A stretch of DNA of 33,293 nucleotides from a virus. A program made the position numbers and the translations under genes. The stretch's first letter is position 1; the number at the start of each line of letters is the position of its first letter. Under the pieces are notes generated by a model. That model was not told where the DNA came from. It worked only from the letters and a program-made list of their open reading frames with translations, and did not search any database. Below are positions 28,982-33,293 of this stretch, piece by piece. Location: positions 1 to 33,293 of IMG/VR virus record IMGVR_UViG_3300049446_000003. One strand, 5' to 3'.

Positions 28982-29171
28982 CGGGCACCTCCGCCGGGGG
29001 GCCGATGATGATCAGCCGGGTCTGGGTGACCCGGACCTCATGGCCGGTTCTGGTGACGTGCCGCGCGGCGTCGGCCACGGCGGCTGGCCCGGCGAACGCC
29101 TTCGGGCACCTGGCGCACTGCCCGGTGGACAGGAGCACCTGATAGCGGCGGCTGAGCTTGCCGTCAGCCAC
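28974..29171 (-). CDS. 65-residue C2H2-like zinc finger protein
   Basis: Starts at GTG 29171 (GTGGCTGA overlap). Cys19-x2-Cys22 (QCARCPKAF) and His38-x5-His44 (ARHVTRTGHEV) match a zinc-finger-like spacing (C-x2-C-x15-H-x5-H), with the F and L core positions seen in fingers. RLIIIGPPAEVPGG is the tail. Standalone finger proteins are rare in phages; DNA or RNA binding is plausible. Confidence 0.68.
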   Translation of the reverse strand: MADGKLSRRYQVLLSTGQCARCPKAFAGPAAVADAARHVTRTGHEVRVTQTRLIIIGPPAEVPGG

Positions 29172-29994
29172 GGGCCACCCCCGCCAGCGCCGCGAAGCTG
29201 CCGGTCTCGTCGGCCCACGCGGCGGGTGCCAGCCACGGCCACCGGTCCCGCTCGGCCGCGGTGGGCTGCGGGTCGCGCATCCGGTCCAGCTCAGCCACGG
29301 CATCCTGAAGCGCCGGGGACATGATCGTGGACGGCAGCGCGGCGGGCACGTCGGGCGCGATCCGGAGCAGCCCCGGCGACGGCAGCGGGTCCGGCGGCGG
29401 CTCGGTCCGGGGGTGGACGACAGGCAGGCCGGGCAGCGGGCAGACTTCCGTCCACTTGCCGGGACTGCCCATCGTCTCCCGCAGCTGCGCGGTCAGGTCT
29501 TCTACCTCGGTCCCGGTGAGGGCCTCCCACGGGTCCGGCCTGAGCGGCACGGGCGGCAGGCCGAACCGGCCTCCCGCGTCGACGACCCGCTGCAGCGACG
29601 GCGGGACTGAGCCCTGCCGCCGGACCCAGTACTCCCGCGCGGCTGCGTACTCCTCGTCGCTGATCTCGAACGGGTCTGGCGCGTCATAAGCGGCGCGGAA
29701 CTCGGGGCTAGCAGCGCGTGTCTCGTCGACGTAGGCATCAAGCTCGTCGACGTCCCCCGGCGCGGGCAGCGGTGCCAGCGTCTCGCTGGCGAGGACGACG
29801 ACTCCGCGGGCGCGGGACCGGCCGCGCGGGCTGTGGAGGCTCCGCGCCCACGCCACGGTGGCGTCGTCGGCGGCCCTGGCGAGCTTCCGGCGGCGGGCGG
29901 CGCGCGTCCCGGCGTGCCGGTCCAGCGTCCCGGCCAGCCACGCCACCGACAGGACGGCGGCGGCGGCCAGGACGGCGATCCACGCCGCGATCAT
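29164..29994 (-). CDS. Membrane-anchored 276-residue protein
   Basis: Starts at ATG 29994 (ATGA overlap). Residues 1-22 (IAAWIAVLAAAAVLSVAWL) form a membrane helix followed by a basic stretch (RAARRRKLARAADD). The soluble part is Pro/Asp-rich with DVDELDAYVDETRAASPEF, DPFEISDEEYAAAREYWVRR and LRETMGSPGKWTEVCPLPGL. No catalytic motif is apparent. It may act at the membrane against host or superinfecting phage; speculative. It is one of the largest genes in the early cluster. Confidence 0.66.
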   Translation of the reverse strand: MIAAWIAVLAAAAVLSVAWLAGTLDRHAGTRAARRRKLARAADDATVAWARSLHSPRGRSRARGVVVLASETLAPLPAPGDVDELDAYVDETRAASPEFRAAYDAPDPFEISDEEYAAAREYWVRRQGSVPPSLQRVVDAGGRFGLPPVPLRPDPWEALTGTEVEDLTAQLRETMGSPGKWTEVCPLPGLPVVHPRTEPPPDPLPSPGLLRIAPDVPAALPSTIMSPALQDAVAELDRMRDPQPTAAERDRWPWLAPAAWADETGSFAALAGVARG

Positions 29995-30278
29995 GACGCC
30001 GCCCCGGCGGGGACCAGGCTGTCCGGGACGTCCAGCGTGAAGCTGAACGGGGCGACCTTCTTGCCGGTGTCGAACGCGGTCATGAAGTCTGCGGCCACGT
30101 CCGGCGTGGGCACGACGATCACTTTCGTGCCCTGCCCCAGGTCCATGTCCGTGGTGCCGACGCCGATGTCTTCGAGCCCGAGGACGCGCCGGACCGCCCG
30201 CGCGACCGGGCAGGCCCAGCAGTTGCCGGCCGTGCCGTGGTCGATGTCGTCCTGGGTGACGTCGATGGTGACTACCAT
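29991..30278 (-). CDS. 95-residue protein with C-x2-CP-V-A motif
   Basis: Starts at ATG 30278, overlapping the upstream stop by 7 nt. The start MVVTIDVTQDDIDHGTAGNC followed by WACPVARAVRRVLG is a motif met in several actinobacterial phage proteins (VTxxDIxxG, C-x2-C-P-V/I-A). LGQGTKVIVVPTPDVAADFM and VAPFSFTLDVPDSLVP are beta-like. Function unknown. Confidence 0.7.
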   Translation of the reverse strand: MVVTIDVTQDDIDHGTAGNCWACPVARAVRRVLGLEDIGVGTTDMDLGQGTKVIVVPTPDVAADFMTAFDTGKKVAPFSFTLDVPDSLVPAGAAS

Positions 30279-30439
30279 CCCCGCCGCCTTTCCGATGCCT
30301 GCCGGGCCAGCGCGCCGGCGCGGGCCTCGGTCGCGATGGCGTACCGGGAGCCCCGCGCCCGGCGGCGGCGGCGCGCCGCGATGAGCCCGGCGGCGGCCAG
30401 GCCGGCCAGCCCGGCCAGGGCGATGATGATGCCGGTCAT
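30272..30439 (-). CDS. 55-residue membrane peptide
   Basis: Starts at ATG 30439 (ATGA overlap) and ends TAG at 30272. MTGIIIALAGLAGLAAAGLI is a membrane helix, then five arginines, then a basic helix (YAIATEARAGALARQASERR). Small bitopic membrane protein, unknown role. Confidence 0.65.
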   Translation of the reverse strand: MTGIIIALAGLAGLAAAGLIAARRRRRARGSRYAIATEARAGALARQASERRRGW

Positions 30440-30780
30440 GACGCCGGGCCCGTTCCCGTGAAGGTGACGCCCTGGTCCAGCAGCGACCGCGCGGCCCGCA
30501 TGGCCGCCCCGTCAGTGACGATGACATGGCCGAACGCGACGCGCAGGCACCTGGCCAGCACGGTGACCTGCGCCTGGTCGCGGATGTCCGGCAGGTCCGG
30601 GGCTTCCTGCCCGGCCGCCTCGTACAGGGCGGTGACGACCTCGGCCAGCCTGTGCGCCGGGACGAACACGGCCAGGCCCGCGCCGTCGGGATCGCAGTCC
30701 ACGGCTGCGGCGCCGGGCCAGGGTGCCGGGCGGATGGCCAGGGCCGCGCCGCAGGAGTCGGTGAACCGGTACTCGCTCAT
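30436..30780 (-). CDS. 114-residue protein of alpha/beta type
   Basis: Starts at ATG 30780 with GGAGGAAAGG upstream, the only start in this stretch with its own strong ribosome-binding site. MSEYRFTDSCGAALAIRPAP and VDCDPDGAGLAVFVPAHRLA suggest a beta-sheet with a helix VVTALYEAAGQEAPDLPDIR. No family recognised. A hairpin precedes it, so it may be expressed independently. Confidence 0.66.
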   Translation of the reverse strand: MSEYRFTDSCGAALAIRPAPWPGAAAVDCDPDGAGLAVFVPAHRLAEVVTALYEAAGQEAPDLPDIRDQAQVTVLARCLRVAFGHVIVTDGAAMRAARSLLDQGVTFTGTGPAS

Positions 30781-30801
30781 CAGGTGGTGCCTTTCCTCCG
30801 G

Positions 30802-30829
30802 CCCCGCCGTCCTCGGACGGCCGGCGGGG
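30802..30829. terminator. Hairpin upstream of the 114-residue gene
   Basis: CCGTCC (30807-30812) pairs with GGACGG (30815-30820) around a 2-nt turn, and CCCCG (30802-30806) with CGGGG (30825-30829) across a 4-nt bulge. It fills most of the 55-nt gap after the preceding gene and stands before the next ribosome-binding site, as a terminator or mRNA-processing site would. Confidence 0.45.
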
Positions 30830-30835
30830 AAGCTT

Positions 30836-31168
30836 CTAGGTGGCTGGCGGCGCGTCCGCCTGCGCGGGAGGCGGGGTCGCGTAGTCGTCGTTCTCCTGGT
30901 CCTCGTACACGCCGACGCCGAACGCCTTCAGGAACGCATCCATCGGCACGGTCTTCTTCTTCCGGTCGGCCAGCGCCCACAGCCGGGCCAGCCGCCGCTC
31001 GTGGCTGGTGAGCAGGTGAGCGGTGCCCGACAGGATCCGCTGCCGCTGATCCCTGGCGAGCAGGCAGCTGAAGCACCAGGCGCGGGCGGCGGCCAGCAGC
31101 TGGTCGCGGTCCATCGCCTCGAACCGCTGCGCGTGGCCGGTGAACTCGTCGGCCGGCTCGCCGGTCAC
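30836..31168 (-). CDS. 110-residue protein, unknown
   Basis: Starts at GTG 31168 (GTGA overlap). Contains ARAWCFSCLLARDQRQRILS (a Cys pair), then HLLTSHERRLARLWALADRK and VPMDAFLKAFGVGVYEDQEN, ending in an acidic/Pro/Ala-rich tail. Mostly helical. No family recognised. Confidence 0.68.
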   Translation of the reverse strand: MTGEPADEFTGHAQRFEAMDRDQLLAAARAWCFSCLLARDQRQRILSGTAHLLTSHERRLARLWALADRKKKTVPMDAFLKAFGVGVYEDQENDDYATPPPAQADAPPAT

Positions 31169-31398
31169 CGGAAGTCACCTTCGAACGCGCGGCCGGTGCG
31201 CCCCGGGAACCCGGGCTCGCGCGGCGGGAGGCCGGCGCGGCGGCGGTACTCCCGCTCGTAGCCGCCCCATGTGCGCTCGGAGACGCCCAGCTCACGCCCG
31301 GCCTCAGCAGGAAGCGCGCCGCCGTCGCGGAGCTCGGCGTACCGGGCGAGGCGCGCCAGCATGGCCTGCCGGTGGTGCTGTCCCCGGGTGCCGGTCAT
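31165..31398 (-). CDS. 77-residue HTH protein
   Basis: Starts at ATG 31398 (ATGA overlap). MLARLARYAELRDGGALPAE leads into AGRELGVSERTWGGYEREYR, a helix-turn-helix with the GVSERT recognition helix start. The C-terminus PREPGFPGRTGRAFEGDFR is basic. Likely a small DNA-binding regulator. Confidence 0.72.
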   Translation of the reverse strand: MTGTRGQHHRQAMLARLARYAELRDGGALPAEAGRELGVSERTWGGYEREYRRRAGLPPREPGFPGRTGRAFEGDFR

Positions 31399-31559
31399 GT
31401 CGCGGTCACCTCCGGCGCGGCGGGGCGGGCCTGGCGGGCGGCGGCGGCGTGCACGGCGTGCAGGTACAGGCCAGCCGACGAGGACGCCATGCCGAGCCCG
31501 AACGCGACCGCGGCGACGAGGGCCAGCCGGCACCACCCCGGCGCGGGACGGCGGGTCAC
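31395..31559 (-). CDS. 54-residue membrane peptide
   Basis: Starts at GTG 31559 (GTGA overlap). After a basic start (VTRRPAPGWCRL) comes a hydrophobic helix (ALVAAVAFGLGMASSSAGLY) and a His/Ala-rich tail. Could be a bitopic membrane protein or a signal-anchored peptide. Confidence 0.62.
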   Translation of the reverse strand: MTRRPAPGWCRLALVAAVAFGLGMASSSAGLYLHAVHAAAARQARPAAPEVTAT

Positions 31560-31918
31560 CGGGCACGCTCCCCGTCGTCCAGTTCCCACAGGTGAAAGCA
31601 CGTCTCGTGGATGTTGACCCACTCGGCGCGGGGCGGCAGCAGCATCGCCACCCGCACCTCGTCGGGGATGAACCGGTAACGGGCCTCGACAATCTCGTCC
31701 CAGTCCGGGTACCGGCCCGGCTGCGGCGGGCGGGTGCTGGTGCGGTGGCTGATGGACAGGTGCCACAGCGGCCGGGAGTACCCCGGGCCTGGCTCGCGGC
31801 CGGCCATGACCACCAGGTGACCGTCGGCCACGTCGCGATGCCACGCCCGCGTGCCGGGATACTGAGCCCTGACCAGCGGCCCCGGGTCGGCGCGCGTCCA
31901 CTTCACGGCCGCGGTCAC
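31556..31918 (-). CDS. Phage protein with W-x-x-x-S-H-x-T motif
   Basis: A 120-residue protein starting at GTG 31918 (GTGA overlap). KWTRADPGPLVRAQYPGTRA, DGHLVVMAGREPGPGYSRPL, WHLSISHRTSTRPPQPGRYP, DWDEIVEARYRFIPDEVRVA, MLLPPRAEWVNIHETCFHLW make a well-ordered alpha/beta domain. The W-H-L-S-I-S-H and M-L-L-P-P-x-x-x-x-V-N-x-H-E motifs recur in actinobacterial phage proteins of unknown function. The conserved histidines could be catalytic or bind metal. Confidence 0.72.
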   Translation of the reverse strand: MTAAVKWTRADPGPLVRAQYPGTRAWHRDVADGHLVVMAGREPGPGYSRPLWHLSISHRTSTRPPQPGRYPDWDEIVEARYRFIPDEVRVAMLLPPRAEWVNIHETCFHLWELDDGERAR

Positions 31919-32520
31919 AGCGCACCGCCCTGGCGGGTGATCTCGGCGAGCAGTTCCCGGAGCCGCGCCGTGCACAGCGCCTGGGCTGCCAGGGCATCCA
32001 CGGCGTGCTGCGCGGTGGACGGCGACCTGACCGCCTTGTCGTACCGGGCCAGCTCCGCGCGGGCCTGCACGGCCGGAGGGCTGGCCGCCAGCGCGGCGAT
32101 CGCGAACCGGCGGCACGAGGCGGCGTGGATGTTGGGGACGTTGCCGCGCCCGCCGCACTCCGCGCACTGCGGCACGGGGCCGGTGCCGACGGCGGCCAGG
32201 TTCGGCGTCCCCGTCACGCCCTGGCTGGCGATCCCGGCAGGCCTGGCCACCGGGCCGAACGGGCCGCCCCCGTCGCAGAAGTGGCTCCCGGCCTCGGAGC
32301 CGGACTCGGAGTGGCACCAGCCGCTGATGCGGCAGCGGGGGGTGAAGCCGCACGGCACGATCCGGCGGCCGCACCCGCAGGTGCGGGCACCGTCGTCGCG
32401 GATCCCGGCCACGGTGGCGGCCAGCTCGGCGACCGCCTCCCCGGACGCCTGCACGCAGGCACGGGCAGTCTCCTCAGCGGCGCGGGCAGCGTCATCGCCC
32501 GGATACCGGGAGCCGCTCAT
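31915..32520 (-). CDS. Cysteine-rich 201-residue protein, several zinc sites
   Basis: Starts at ATG 32520 (ATGA overlap). The N-terminus is helical (AARAAEETARACVQASGEAV). Residues 48-82 hold CGCGRRIVPCGFTPRC, ISGWCHSESG and HFCDG; 119-136 hold QCAECGGRGNVPNIHAASC, resembling a zinc knuckle of the DnaJ/CxxCxG type. The C-terminus is a helical region (AVDALAAQALCTARLRELLA). Multiple zinc sites suggest protein-protein or nucleic acid binding. No family firmly recognised. Confidence 0.68.
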   Translation of the reverse strand: MSGSRYPGDDAARAAEETARACVQASGEAVAELAATVAGIRDDGARTCGCGRRIVPCGFTPRCRISGWCHSESGSEAGSHFCDGGGPFGPVARPAGIASQGVTGTPNLAAVGTGPVPQCAECGGRGNVPNIHAASCRRFAIAALAASPPAVQARAELARYDKAVRSPSTAQHAVDALAAQALCTARLRELLAEITRQGGAL

Positions 32521-32741
32521 CGTGGCCTCCGCGCCCGGCTGCCATAGCGGCGGACCACGAGCAGGACCGCGCCGAGAATGAGCAGGACCAGCGCGGCGAA
32601 GGCGGCGCTTATCCACACCGGCGACAGCACCCACCACCACGACCAGTCGATCTCGTGCACGAGCTTCAGGACGATGAACACGATGGCCAGGACGCCGCCG
32701 ACGCCGACGCCGCCTGACCTGCCGCCCCTGTAGTCGCTCAT
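32517..32741 (-). CDS. 74-residue membrane protein, two helices
   Basis: Starts at ATG 32741 (ATGA overlap). After a Gly-rich start (MSDYRGGRSGGVGVGG) come two helices, VLAIVFIVLKLVHEIDW and WISAAFAALVLLILGAVLLVV, joined by WSWWWVLSPV, ending RRYGSRARRPR. It may interfere with host membrane or block superinfection; unproven. A TTATCCACA box lies within it at 32609-32617. Confidence 0.68.
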   Translation of the reverse strand: MSDYRGGRSGGVGVGGVLAIVFIVLKLVHEIDWSWWWVLSPVWISAAFAALVLLILGAVLLVVRRYGSRARRPR

Positions 32742-32929
32742 GACTGCTCTCCGTCGCGGTCGGCGGCCAGCGGCCACGGGTGGCCGTTCCTGCGCTCCCG
32801 CGCGGCGTGGGTGGCGCGCAGGTCGTCCAGGCCGGGCATGGCGACCTGGGCGGTGCCGCGCCGGGCGAGGCGGTCGCGGTACCGGCTGCGGCCCCGCTCG
32901 GGGTGCCGGCCGTTGTGCTTGCGGCTCAT
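32738..32929 (-). CDS. 63-residue basic protein
   Basis: Starts at ATG 32929 (ATGA overlap). MSRKHNGRHPERGRSRYRDR is strongly basic, then LARRGTAQVAMPGLDDLRAT and a C-terminal HAARERRNGHPWPLA. Likely nucleic-acid-associated. No family recognised. Confidence 0.65.
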   Translation of the reverse strand: MSRKHNGRHPERGRSRYRDRLARRGTAQVAMPGLDDLRATHAARERRNGHPWPLAADRDGEQS

Positions 32930-33165
32930 GACGGGCTCCCGCCGGGTACGGTCATCGCCAAGGCGCGGCGGGCGATCAGGGCGCACTGCTCAGCTTCGGC
33001 GCGGCACACCTCCCGGCTCCGGGCCGCGTCCGGGCCGGAGAACTTGCGGCTCTTCGCCAGCTTGCGGAGAAGCTCGGCGCGGTCATGCAGTGCCCGGATG
33101 ATCAGGTTCAGGTCGTCGCCGGCCTGGATGAGCTGATACCAGCGCTCGCCCGCGTCCTCGCTCAT
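32926..33165 (-). CDS. 79-residue helical protein
   Basis: Starts at ATG 33165 (ATGA overlap). MSEDAGERWYQLIQAGDDLN, LIIRALHDRAELLRKLAKSR and CRAEAEQCALIARRALAMTV form a helical bundle typical of small phage proteins. Function unknown. Confidence 0.68.
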   Translation of the reverse strand: MSEDAGERWYQLIQAGDDLNLIIRALHDRAELLRKLAKSRKFSGPDAARSREVCRAEAEQCALIARRALAMTVPGGSPS

Positions 33166-33293
33166 GACTGCGCGCCGTTCAGGAGCGACTCGACGGCGCG
33201 GTCGAATCGCTGCCCGCCGCACGCGCCCCGGGTGACGGTCCCGTCCGGGAACAGGTTCCGGCGGACCCAGCGGCGGACGCCGGTGGGGTCGAC
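33162..33293 (-). CDS. Partial gene at right edge
   Basis: The 3' part of a gene enters from the right; 43 residues are visible, reading VDPTGVRRWVRRNLFPDGTV, TRGACGGQRFDRAVESLLNG and ending AQS. Its stop overlaps the next start as ATGA. The basic RRWVRRN segment could be DNA-binding. Not identifiable from this fragment. Confidence 0.65.
   Translation of the reverse strand, partial: VDPTGVRRWVRRNLFPDGTVTRGACGGQRFDRAVESLLNGAQS

Noticed and set aside
1-33293. tRNA, rRNA, CRISPR arrays, integrase, attachment sites
   Set aside because: None could be seen by eye on either strand; no spaced repeats of CRISPR type and no tyrosine or serine recombinase motifs.

Overview
The window is a stretch of a tailed-phage genome (free phage or prophage) from a high-GC actinobacterial host. 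The DNA is very GC-rich by eye (not computed), codons end almost always in G or C, GTG starts are frequent, and no host housekeeping gene, tRNA, rRNA, integrase, CRISPR array or insertion sequence is visible. Nearly every gene is on the minus strand, so transcription runs from the right end to the left end. Genes are packed with 1-, 4- or 8-nt stop/start overlaps (TGATG, RTGA, RTGGCTRR). The single clear exception is one plus-strand gene at 1165-1524. The largest stretch without a gene is 14934-15140 (207 nt).

Layout in the direction of transcription. (a) 33293-26459: a dense cluster of small, mostly unrecognised early genes (tiny membrane proteins, HTH proteins, Cys/His-rich proteins) that includes a YqaJ-type exonuclease. 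(b) 26441-22066: a RecT annealing protein, a run of small zinc-binding-like proteins, a putative sliding clamp and a phage-wide small protein. (c) Two back-to-back hairpins (21989-22066), then an MT-A70 adenine methyltransferase overlapping a PD-(D/E)XK-like nuclease, then a replication-initiator-like protein whose gene and 3' flank carry three exact TTATCCACA DnaA-type boxes. (d) 19799-15439: more small genes, including two XRE-type regulators, a probable excisionase/MerR-like HTH, and a 23-residue membrane peptide behind a candidate promoter/operator. (e) HNH endonuclease, a 207-nt non-coding stretch rich in palindromes and repeats (candidate cos site), small terminase, and large terminase split into separate ATPase and nuclease genes. 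(f) Portal, then a single 864-residue reading frame joining a ClpP-like head maturation protease to an HK97-fold major capsid protein, with an internal ribosome-binding site ahead of the capsid part. (g) A cassette of fibre/spike/decoration-like genes, including a protein with about fifteen 18-residue repeats and a beta-helix spike, lying unusually between capsid and head-tail connector. (h) Connector, tail terminator, the plus-strand gene, a small gene, and a tail tube protein running off the left end. Tape measure, baseplate and lysis genes are not seen and would be expected further left.

How the genes work together: exonuclease plus annealing protein form a recombination pair; initiator, DnaA boxes and clamp suggest replication that borrows host DnaA and polymerase; methyltransferase plus nuclease may protect phage DNA and attack other DNA; HNH, TerS and the split TerL package DNA at a cos-like site; portal, protease and capsid build an HK97-type head; connector, terminator and tube indicate a long-tailed (siphovirus-like) particle. 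The strongest oddities are the split terminase, the protease-capsid fusion with internal start, the plus-strand moron, the misplaced fibre cassette, the DnaA-box cluster, and the methylase/nuclease pair.
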